Virus record (IMG/VR): IMGVR_UViG_3300036790_000824
Coordinates: 1 to 38,269 of that record
Reading direction: 5' to 3' (one strand)
From: a virus
DNA length: 38,269 nt
The notes below the pieces were generated by a model. The model searched no databases and was not told the origin of the DNA. It was given only the letters and a program-made list of their open reading frames with translations. Below are positions 1-5,757 of this stretch, in pieces. The position numbers were made by a program, and so were the translations under genes. Position 1 is the first letter of the stretch; every line of letters begins with the position of its first letter.

Positions 1-348
1 TCAGAGCGACAACCCATCCAGTGAGATCGCCGCGTTGGCGACCATGCGAGCGGTGCGGATGCAATTGATTGCTCCGACGCGATCATTTCCAGCCGGGCAG
101 TTCTGTAAAACAACTTCGGCGAAATTCTTAGCCGCCTGATTGATGGCCGCGTACTTCGGGATGGTGACTTCGTTGGGTGCGTGGTACTTAAAAAGTTCGG
201 CGAGAATTTCCGCGTCACTGTAAGGACGCGATGGCGAAGTGCAGCCGCCGGTTGATTTCGGGTCGAATTTATCTCCCCGTAAATATCCTCGCTCGTGAAT
301 CGGGCCTTGCGTTTTTTCTACATCAGCTTCCGGGTAAATTGGCGGCAT
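1..348 (-). CDS. acb2: Acb2/Tad1-family anti-CBASS nucleotide sponge
   Basis: The protein has 115 aa. Residues 50-110 carry the small helical-hairpin signature of the Acb2/Tad1 domain: F-K-Y-H-A-P at 53-58, then a K-Y-xx-I-N-x-A-A-K segment, the C-P-x-G-N-D-R turn near 84-90 and a closing R-M-V-A-N-A-A-I helix. Family members known from Pseudomonas phages and T4 (Vs.4) bind and sequester the cyclic nucleotides that activate CBASS effectors. The first 45 residues are an extension without a recognisable domain. An AGGA Shine-Dalgarno lies about 9 nt before the ATG at 348. The gene occupies the window edge; if the genome is circular, its TGA directly abuts the ATG of the OB-fold-like gene at 38269, making it the first gene of the minus-strand early operon. 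The family call rests on remembered motif similarity; the ligand (cyclic dinucleotide, cyclic trinucleotide or gcADPR) cannot be told from sequence. Confidence 0.75.
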   Translation of the reverse strand: MPPIYPEADVEKTQGPIHERGYLRGDKFDPKSTGGCTSPSRPYSDAEILAELFKYHAPNEVTIPKYAAINQAAKNFAEVVLQNCPAGNDRVGAINCIRTARMVANAAISLDGLSL

Positions 349-572
349 GCGCGAAATCCTAACTTCTCACCCGCGTCTCACCTAGCGGTTTCAGTCTGAG
401 ATTGAAACGGAAGTAATGAGACGGGCGAAAAGTTTCCTTCAGACTTTCCGGAGTTTCCGTCACACGCGGCGGAGTGTTTACCAATCTGAGTCCCGCCAGA
501 AGCCCTTTCCCTGCCTCCGGAGAACGAATTAGGATGGCATCCTGAGTTTATTAATAAACTCCCGGAGAGGTC
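349..572. promoter_or_regulatory. Divergent intergenic region with three palindromes
   Basis: These 224 bp separate the Acb2-like gene (minus) from the plus-strand gene at 573. They hold an imperfect 19-bp palindrome at 389-407 (TTTCA-G-TCT-G-AGA-T-TGAAA, one G/T mismatch pair), a 13-bp palindrome at 531-543 (AGGAT-GGC-ATCCT) and a perfect 18-bp palindrome at 544-561. I see no convincing -35/-10 pair. The region probably holds promoters for both flanking genes with operator or attenuator elements, but this is inference from position and symmetry. Confidence 0.45.
544..561. repeat. Perfect 18-bp palindrome before plus-strand gene
   Basis: The sequence GAGTTTATTAATAAACTC is its own reverse complement. 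It ends 2 nt before a strong GGAGAGG ribosome binding site (563-569) for the gene at 573, and abuts another palindrome (531-543). It could be an operator or an RNA hairpin controlling that gene; its AT-rich centre fits either. Confidence 0.6.
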
Positions 573-950
573 ATGGGAAGACCGAGAAAGCCGCAAATAT
601 GCTGTTCTTCACTGTGTCGCAAGGAGATTCTGCCTTCCGAGAAGGGAATCGCCGTCAGTCTCTTCGCTCAGACCTTCGGCATGGGCAAGCAGAGAACTTC
701 GAAATCGCAGCGGCTTTACTTGTGTCCGCGTTGCGCCATGCGAACCATCATCGGAAAGGTTCCCACCGAAAGCGCGCCTGTGGATCTGGCGTTTTTCAAA
801 ATCATCCTCGATCTCGCGGGATCGGAAATGGATGTGGGGCAGGCGCTCGGCGAACAACTGGCACAGATGCGGCAGGCATTACTCTATCCCGAACAGAAAG
901 CCTTAGAAGGGGAAGTCCTGCCGCCCGCGCGGACGCTCAAGGCGAGCTAA
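573..950 (+). CDS. Small zinc-binding protein, unknown function
   Basis: A 125-aa protein. Cysteines at 10, 11 and 15 (C-C-S-S-L-C) and a C-P-R-C knuckle near residue 50 suggest a zinc-ribbon fold in the first 60 residues. The rest is a helical segment (about 65-105) with an L-A-x-M-R-Q-A-L stretch. The ATG at 573 has a good Shine-Dalgarno (GGAGAGG) 3 nt upstream. It is transcribed against the late operon and overlaps the convergent gene at 947 by 4 bp. I do not recognise a family. Its orientation and promoter-proximal palindromes suggest an independently expressed cargo gene. Confidence 0.65.
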   Translation: MGRPRKPQICCSSLCRKEILPSEKGIAVSLFAQTFGMGKQRTSKSQRLYLCPRCAMRTIIGKVPTESAPVDLAFFKIILDLAGSEMDVGQALGEQLAQMRQALLYPEQKALEGEVLPPARTLKAS

Positions 951-1384
951 CTTTTCGCGTCGGCTTCGAGCTGCTTCAATCCCGCAAGCACCGTGGAATC
1001 CAGTGTGCGCGTGTCGGCCACAAGCTGATCTATGGCCGCGATCATGTCCTGCACATTCTCCGCGTTGAAGTCTTTTACGAAGGCTTCAAAGGCCGCGACC
1101 ACAGCGGCATCGGCGGAAATGTTTAAGGCTTTCGCGGCAATGGCAATCGTGATGGCGCCCGTCAGATTGGCGAAGGCGATTAGAAATACGCCGCTGTCTT
1201 TCACGACGGCCGTGGACAATGCGCCCGCATCTTTCAAGACGGCGATGGTTTCCGGGATGGCGTTCTGGGCTACTTTCTCGCCGTCCTTGGTGAGCCGGAT
1301 GATCTTCGGGAGTTCGGTGAAGGCTTTTCCTACTTCCTTGCCGAACCATTCAATGCCGCGAAATATTTTGCGAAAGAAGTTCAT
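947..1384 (-). CDS. Hypothetical membrane-active protein of the lysis cassette
   Basis: 145 aa starting at the ATG at 1384, chosen because AGGAGA lies 7 nt upstream; a longer reading from 1504 would run through the neighbouring small gene. The N-terminus (residues 1-35) is basic and aromatic, followed by an Ala-rich helical region and one hydrophobic stretch at about 66-87 that could span a membrane. The last 50 residues are acidic amphipathic helix. It is the last gene of the leftward late operon, next to a holin-like protein and endolysin, so a lysis-related role is plausible, but no family is recognised. Confidence 0.6.
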   Translation of the reverse strand: MNFFRKIFRGIEWFGKEVGKAFTELPKIIRLTKDGEKVAQNAIPETIAVLKDAGALSTAVVKDSGVFLIAFANLTGAITIAIAAKALNISADAAVVAAFEAFVKDFNAENVQDMIAAIDQLVADTRTLDSTVLAGLKQLEADAKS

Positions 1385-1458
1385 GGTAGTTTTTCTCCTG
1401 AAAAAGTTGAGAGGAATGGAAATGGAAATTCCGTTGCGGGTGAGGGCGGAGAAGAGCT

Positions 1459-1632
1459 TCACTTCTGCGCCGGTGGCTTGGCGCGTTGCAACAGTAGTCC
1501 CCACAAAGCCGCGATGGGCACGGCATACACGGGATGCGCCTTTGCAAAGGCATCCACCGAGGGCGCGAGAAACAGAATAGCCACGCCGCCGATGTGAACG
1601 ATGGTGGGCCAGTATTTTTTAAGCCGGTTCAT
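1459..1632 (-). CDS. 57-aa holin-like membrane protein
   Basis: This short gene starts at the ATG at 1632, preceded by a strong GGAGG 8 nt away, and ends at TGA 1459-1461. The product begins M-N-R-L-K-K-Y-W and has two hydrophobic stretches (about 11-24 and 34-48) separated by a short polar turn containing Asp27, with a basic proline-containing tail (R-A-K-P-P-A-Q-K). It overlaps the 3' end of the endolysin gene by 14 nt in another frame. Two short membrane segments, small size and placement right after the endolysin fit a class II-type holin or an antiholin. The function is inferred from topology and context only. Confidence 0.7.
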   Translation of the reverse strand: MNRLKKYWPTIVHIGGVAILFLAPSVDAFAKAHPVYAVPIAALWGLLLQRAKPPAQK

Positions 1633-2086
1633 TTTGATTTCCTCCGAGAAATTCTTTGTAGATGGCCAACACTTTATTTCCCCGCTGCGGATCGGTAGCC
1701 CAGGTCTGGGAAACTTCGGCGATGTAGGTTTCCGCGTCCGGCGCGTTCAATGCGGCTTTGTAATGCGGGTAAGCGTTCGAGAGTCTTTCGAGCGTGGCCA
1801 GTCGGTCGGCGAAGCAGGCCCGCCAGTCGGGGTACTTTACCCACTGCGACGTGACGACCTTCCATGCGCCCAGAAGAAATTCCCGCGTCGGTAAAGTCAT
1901 AGTTCCGTACACCGGATGCGCGTGCTGCTTCATGCCGAAAAGATTGTTGGAATCTTTCGCCAGCTCGCTTTCGCCGAACGCCGATTCGAGCGCGGCTTCA
2001 CACGCGGCCATGGAAGGGAAGGGATGATTGCCCTTGATGGCGGCGGCTTTCGCCGATTCCAGAAAATTAAGTTGTGAGGGATTCAC
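1619..2086 (-). CDS. Endolysin, GH73-type glucosaminidase
   Basis: A 155-aa single-domain enzyme predicted to cut the glycan strands of peptidoglycan at N-acetylglucosamine, releasing progeny phage. The FlgJ/GH73 signature is clear: A-L-E34-S with the likely catalytic Glu, S-x-L-A, then N-N-L-F-G-M-K at 47-53. Downstream are the conserved W-x-x-Y-P-D-W segment and a W-A-T-D-P motif near 132 followed by K-V-L-A-I-Y. No signal peptide or binding domain is present, so access to the wall would need a holin; the adjacent 57-aa membrane protein is the candidate. The start is GTG at 2086 with no obvious Shine-Dalgarno, so translation may depend on the gene upstream (2093-2329), which ends 6 nt before. 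Confidence 0.85.
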   Translation of the reverse strand: MNPSQLNFLESAKAAAIKGNHPFPSMAACEAALESAFGESELAKDSNNLFGMKQHAHPVYGTMTLPTREFLLGAWKVVTSQWVKYPDWRACFADRLATLERLSNAYPHYKAALNAPDAETYIAEVSQTWATDPQRGNKVLAIYKEFLGGNQNEPA

Positions 2087-2092
2087 GGAAAT

Positions 2093-2329
2093 TTAGTGGA
2101 TGTGCAGCGCGAGTTCGGCGAGAAACTTCACCACTTCCCAGAGCGCGACCAGCGCGGCGCTCGCAATCCAGAGTTTCAGCTTTGCAGCGCGGAGTTTGTC
2201 TTTGAGATCTTCAATTTCTACTTGCTGGCGGTCGTTCGTTCCGGAAAGTTTCTTGATGCGGTCCCAGGCGGCGTTCAGATCGGCGAGCTGCTGGTCCGGG
2301 GTGCGGCGGTTGTAGTCGGAGAAGTTCAT
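2093..2329 (-). CDS. Coiled-coil protein with C-terminal membrane anchor
   Basis: 78 aa from the ATG at 2329, which overlaps the stop of the preceding tail gene as ATGA. The first 50 residues form a charged helical region likely to be a coiled coil (Q-Q-L-A-D-L-N-A-A-W-D-R-I-K-K). This is followed by a hydrophobic helix at about 55-76 near the C-terminus. The layout resembles phage tail-anchored proteins found beside holin/endolysin genes (spanin-like or pinholin-like accessory proteins), but no family is certain. A lysis role is inferred from its position directly before the endolysin. Confidence 0.6.
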   Translation of the reverse strand: MNFSDYNRRTPDQQLADLNAAWDRIKKLSGTNDRQQVEIEDLKDKLRAAKLKLWIASAALVALWEVVKFLAELALHIH

Positions 2330-3363
2330 GGCTCCCAGGCCACGCACGGAATTCCAAATTCGTCCGAAGGCAGCGCGGTGATGACTCCGAGAGTTGCGGG
2401 AAGCACACCAGAGACCGAAGCATTCGCGCTTAATCCAACTTTCACCGTCACGGTATTCAAGATCAGATGCTCATTGACTGGGAAGGAGACAAAGGACAAG
2501 CTATTTCCGGCTGCTTGCGTGGCAGCCATCCAATACGTACCGGGCTGGAGTGTCACCTGAGTAAACGAGGCACTGAAAGTTCCGTTGCGCTGCGTTTGCA
2601 CTCCGGTGTCCACCAACTTAGAACCGCTGCTGGAGTAAATCCCAAAAGCATAAGTCACCGAAGAGGTGCCGCTCGTAGTGGTCCATGTTGCGTGACCAAT
2701 AGTGATCGGCTGAGTAATCGAAAATTTCCTCACTAAGACGAGAGAGTTTGTGCCTTCTATTGCAGCCGTCGAGGAAGTCACATCGAACAGCCCTGGCCCG
2801 AACATAAAAGGCAGCGGAGCGCTCTGGGTGGCAGCCTGTACGTTAGTGTTTCCGGAGCCGTCGTCAGTCAAGATGATTGAACTGTCCGAGCTGTGCAGAT
2901 TTAATTTCGACTGGCTGCCATTGTTGGTGCCGTTGGTCTGCAAAAGTAAACTGCCCGCGCCGCCGGTCGCGGTGATGGTATAGGGTCCCAGGCAGGTCAC
3001 CGTGTTTTCAATGCAGACCGTGTAGTCGTAGGTTCCCGGATTCACCCAGAAGCCGAGATTGCCTTCCGCGTCTCCCGTGGCCTGGCAGTCGGAAGGTTGC
3101 GGATCGGGCGTATCCTGCGCTCCATTTGAGCAAGCCACTCCCAGCGATGTGTAAGTGGTCGCGTAGTTGGTGCAGGGCGTTCCGTTCGCGGGAGAGTTGC
3201 AGACCGCGATCACCGGCAAATTCGGCGCGATGTTCGCCTGCAAGAGCGGCGAGTATTGATTGCTGATGGAAGGGAAGGGAACCGGGACGCGCACTAGTTG
3301 CGCGAAGCAGAGCGGCGCAGGCAAGAGCACGAAGGAGAGCAAGTTGAGAATTAGTTTTTTCAT
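2326..3363 (-). CDS. Secreted tail/fibre-like protein with Sec signal peptide
   Basis: 345 aa. It starts with a textbook Sec signal peptide: M-K-K, a leucine-rich core, then P-L-C-F-A with cleavage before Q22. The mature part is a beta-rich, Ser/Thr/Gly-rich protein with several paired cysteines (residues 55-130, e.g. C-N-S-P-A-N-G-T-P-C). A P-G-T-Y-D-Y-T-V segment recalls carboxypeptidase-regulatory-like repeats found in tail proteins. The C-terminal half is typical phage fibre or receptor-binding beta structure. It lies downstream of two other genes whose products have the same kind of signal peptide. Cysteine pairs fit export to an oxidising compartment. A virion role is inferred from position and composition. 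Confidence 0.65.
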   Translation of the reverse strand: MKKLILNLLSFVLLPAPLCFAQLVRVPVPFPSISNQYSPLLQANIAPNLPVIAVCNSPANGTPCTNYATTYTSLGVACSNGAQDTPDPQPSDCQATGDAEGNLGFWVNPGTYDYTVCIENTVTCLGPYTITATGGAGSLLLQTNGTNNGSQSKLNLHSSDSSIILTDDGSGNTNVQAATQSAPLPFMFGPGLFDVTSSTAAIEGTNSLVLVRKFSITQPITIGHATWTTTSGTSSVTYAFGIYSSSGSKLVDTGVQTQRNGTFSASFTQVTLQPGTYWMAATQAAGNSLSFVSFPVNEHLILNTVTVKVGLSANASVSGVLPATLGVITALPSDEFGIPCVAWEP

Positions 3364-3367
3364 GAAA

Positions 3368-3706
3368 CTATTTCCAGGTGACGGTGATGTCCACGGTTCC
3401 CCCCGTGGTTACGCACACGCCGTTTTTCGTGGTGATATCGAAGACGAGAATTTCTCCGGCAGTTACATCGCTCGTGCCAGTGATCGCGATTCCGCCGGTG
3501 CAGTCAGGCTTGCTGGTGTCTACAACTACAATCGTTCCACTGCTCGATGAATTCACTACGATCGAATGCAGTTGCGTCAGTGGAGCGGAAGAAATCGGCG
3601 TATTGGTCGCGCTGGAGATGTGAGTGTAATGATTGTTGCCGACAATCTGCGCCCACACGGGCAGGCAAAGAAGACCAAAGACTAAAAGCAGTAAGAGTTT
3701 TTTCAT
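3368..3706 (-). CDS. Small secreted beta-rich protein with Sec signal peptide
   Basis: 112 aa. A signal peptide (M-K-K, six-residue Leu/Val core, P-V-W-A, cleavage before Q20) is followed by about 93 residues of predicted beta sandwich rich in Thr, Ser, Val and Ile. Two cysteines (near residues 70 and 98) could form a disulfide. The C-terminal half (I-L-V-F-D-I-T-T-K-N-G-V-C-V-T) resembles short fibre or decoration domains. It sits between the two larger secreted tail-like genes with gaps of 4 and 12 nt, so the three are surely co-transcribed. No specific family is recognised. Confidence 0.65.
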   Translation of the reverse strand: MKKLLLLLVFGLLCLPVWAQIVGNNHYTHISSATNTPISSAPLTQLHSIVVNSSSSGTIVVVDTSKPDCTGGIAITGTSDVTAGEILVFDITTKNGVCVTTGGTVDITVTWK

Positions 3707-3718
3707 GGAGTTCCTTTT

Positions 3719-5368
3719 CTAGTTTGAAGTGAGGATGGCGACGTTCAACCACGCACCCTGAGGGGAGAACTGCGAATTCTGTTTCACGGTGATGGCCTGC
3801 TCGGACTCCACCTTCCAGGTAAAGGTGATCGTGGCGCTGTTTGCATAGGTCGTCGGCGAATAACTTCCCGCCGTCATGTGGAATTGTGTCCCCCCCATAT
3901 CAACCGATCCAGTGGTATTCATGCCGCCCGTAGAGAAATTCGAGGTACCGTCATTGATCCACATCTCGATGCCGCCAGAATTCGATGTCTGCGCTCCCGC
4001 TTCATAACTCACAAATGCACGGCAGGGGCAGCCAGAGGAAGGCATGGTCACAGCCTTGGTAGCTACCGTGGTCACCGTTGTCGCGGAAACTGAAACATCG
4101 CTTCCCAGTGTGGTAATCGAACTGGCCTGCACCGCGATTCCCGCGCCGGAATTTGCTGCCGTGCAATATTCCTTACTGCTGGAATCAAGCGCGCACCAAC
4201 CTTTTCCGGCGACAAAATAACCTTCCTGCGTTGCGCTGGCGGGCGCGCTTCCCGGCGTTGCAACTTCCGGGCCGAGAGCGACTACCGTGGAAGATGTCGA
4301 GGTGAATACATCGCTCAATCCCAGCCTGGATGCGGTAATTGGAGCGTCGGCGGAATCATCGCCCAAGCGGAAATTAATGGCTGTGCCGTTGCGTTTCAGT
4401 CGCGGGAAACTTGCCGTCACCCCGCCGAGAAAAATATCTGGAACGGTTCCGGTGGTCTCCAATCCGCCCGCCGCGTTCAAGACAAAGCGGTCATTGGCAT
4501 CAATGGTGATGCCTTCATTCGATGCGTCGGTGGAATTCCGCCAGTTGATGATGTCCGCATTACAGAGCCGGAAGACACCCAGAGTTGCCGGACTCGCGCA
4601 AGCGGAAGCGAAAATGGAGGCATGAATGGTGCCTACATCAATTTCCGGCCCATCCCCGATCACGCAAGGGCCCACCGCCGTGGCGTCCGTGCCGTTGTAA
4701 ACAAATTCCTGCGTGGTCACCTGATTCGCGGTCGAGCCGATGGTGCAGCCGCCCACGGAATTCGCGGGCCAGGAGAAGGTATGCCCGCCGGAACCGTCCT
4801 GGGTGATCTGAAACCAGACGATGCTCGGCGGAGTGACTCCCACGAAAGTTAAAAGCTGCGCCGAAGCATCGCCAGTAAGGGTGATTTCAAAAAGCTGGTT
4901 CTGGGCCTGCACCGGGAATGCCGGCGTGGGTGAATAGGGAATGATCGTTGTTAAAGTGGTGCTTCCGCCGCCGATGCCGTTCACCGTGTAAAGCGTCTGT
5001 CCGGATGAGCAATGGAATCCGCCCGCTGATTTCACCCGGAAGGTGTAGGCCTGCCCTGCTTGTAGCCAGATATTCGCCGAGCCGCCCGCCGACAGGATCA
5101 CCGGATTCTGATTGAGTGTGGTTCCGGTGTAATCGGTGTAGGTCGAAAGCGGCGTGGTGGTGCCTACTTCGTAGGTGAATACGCAGCCAAAGGACAGCGG
5201 AGTGCCTGTCTGGTCGAAGAATTGGAGCTGCGGGACCGGAGAGAGCACTACGGCGACCTGTGCGGCGGCGGAGGCACAAAAGTAACCTGCGAGTAATGCC
5301 ACGAACAGGCTATGGGTAACAAGTCGTTTGTGCTCTACGAAAAATCGGCGGAAGAAATTAGAGTTCAT
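3719..5368 (-). CDS. Tail fibre/spike protein with an N-terminal signal peptide
   Basis: 549 aa from ATG 5368, which has AAGG 8 nt upstream. Residues 1-36 are a long signal peptide: a basic N-region with R-R, a hydrophobic core, then A-S-A-A-A and cleavage before Q. Right after it comes the widespread podovirus fibre N-terminal domain (about 45-120): L-Q-F-F-D-Q-T-G-T-P-L, then T-Y-E-V-G-T-T-T-P, a Y-T-D-Y-T-G-T segment, and N-P-V-I-L followed by I-W-L. In other phages this module usually starts the protein and attaches it to the tail. The C-terminal 150 residues are a beta-rich jelly-roll-like receptor-binding region ending N-V-A-I-L. An internal GTG could skip the signal peptide but has only a weak ribosome site. 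The start lies 2 bp from the divergent plus-strand gene. Confidence 0.7.
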   Translation of the reverse strand: MNSNFFRRFFVEHKRLVTHSLFVALLAGYFCASAAAQVAVVLSPVPQLQFFDQTGTPLSFGCVFTYEVGTTTPLSTYTDYTGTTLNQNPVILSAGGSANIWLQAGQAYTFRVKSAGGFHCSSGQTLYTVNGIGGGSTTLTTIIPYSPTPAFPVQAQNQLFEITLTGDASAQLLTFVGVTPPSIVWFQITQDGSGGHTFSWPANSVGGCTIGSTANQVTTQEFVYNGTDATAVGPCVIGDGPEIDVGTIHASIFASACASPATLGVFRLCNADIINWRNSTDASNEGITIDANDRFVLNAAGGLETTGTVPDIFLGGVTASFPRLKRNGTAINFRLGDDSADAPITASRLGLSDVFTSTSSTVVALGPEVATPGSAPASATQEGYFVAGKGWCALDSSSKEYCTAANSGAGIAVQASSITTLGSDVSVSATTVTTVATKAVTMPSSGCPCRAFVSYEAGAQTSNSGGIEMWINDGTSNFSTGGMNTTGSVDMGGTQFHMTAGSYSPTTYANSATITFTWKVESEQAITVKQNSQFSPQGAWLNVAILTSN

Positions 5369-5370
5369 AC

Positions 5371-5757
5371 ATGACCTTTCAAGTCCCAGCCCACTGGCGC
5401 GTCTTCGTCCTTGATGACACCCAAGAGCGCCTCGACTGGTTTCGAGAACGCCTGCCGCAAATGCGCTTCGCCAAGACGGCGGCGCAAGCAATCGAGATCC
5501 TCGCGGCGGAACAATTCGATCTGGTTTTTCTCGATCACGATTTGAGCTTCATGGACGCCGGATTCCCGGACCGGAACTTCGGCAACGGAAAAGAAGTAGC
5601 GCGGTTTTTAGCAATCCGAAAGTTCGCGGGGAAAATTGTGATTCACTCGCACGCCGATGCCGCCGCCACTATGCAAAAGATTCTTCCGCAAGCCGAGCGC
5701 TGCAGGTTCGACCAGTTAGAGATCGTCACTGCACACTCCCAAGCCGCCGGACAATAA
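5371..5757 (+). CDS. Cyclic-phosphate-processing receiver (cREC) domain protein
   Basis: 128 aa forming one receiver-like domain. The acidic pair D15-D16 ends the first strand (V-F-V-L-D-D), and the phosphoacceptor-like strand reads L-V-F-L-D55-H-D57. A G-N-G-K loop at 71-74 and an I-V-I-H-S-H strand (H92, H94) complete the conserved set. This D-D, D-H-D, GNGK and H-S-H pattern is that of the cREC family, predicted from comparative genomics to process cyclic phosphates, probably 2',3'-cyclic ends in RNA repair, rather than to act in two-component signalling. The gene is opposite to the late operon: its ATG is 2 bp from the divergent fibre start and its 3' end overlaps the convergent ejection gene by 32 bp. 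A counter-defence or RNA-repair role is inference. Confidence 0.7.
   Translation: MTFQVPAHWRVFVLDDTQERLDWFRERLPQMRFAKTAAQAIEILAAEQFDLVFLDHDLSFMDAGFPDRNFGNGKEVARFLAIRKFAGKIVIHSHADAAATMQKILPQAERCRFDQLEIVTAHSQAAGQ

Noticed and set aside
378-596. Minus-strand open frame of 72 codons
   Set aside because: It covers the palindrome-rich intergenic region and has Ser/Gly/Arg-biased sequence without a ribosome site.
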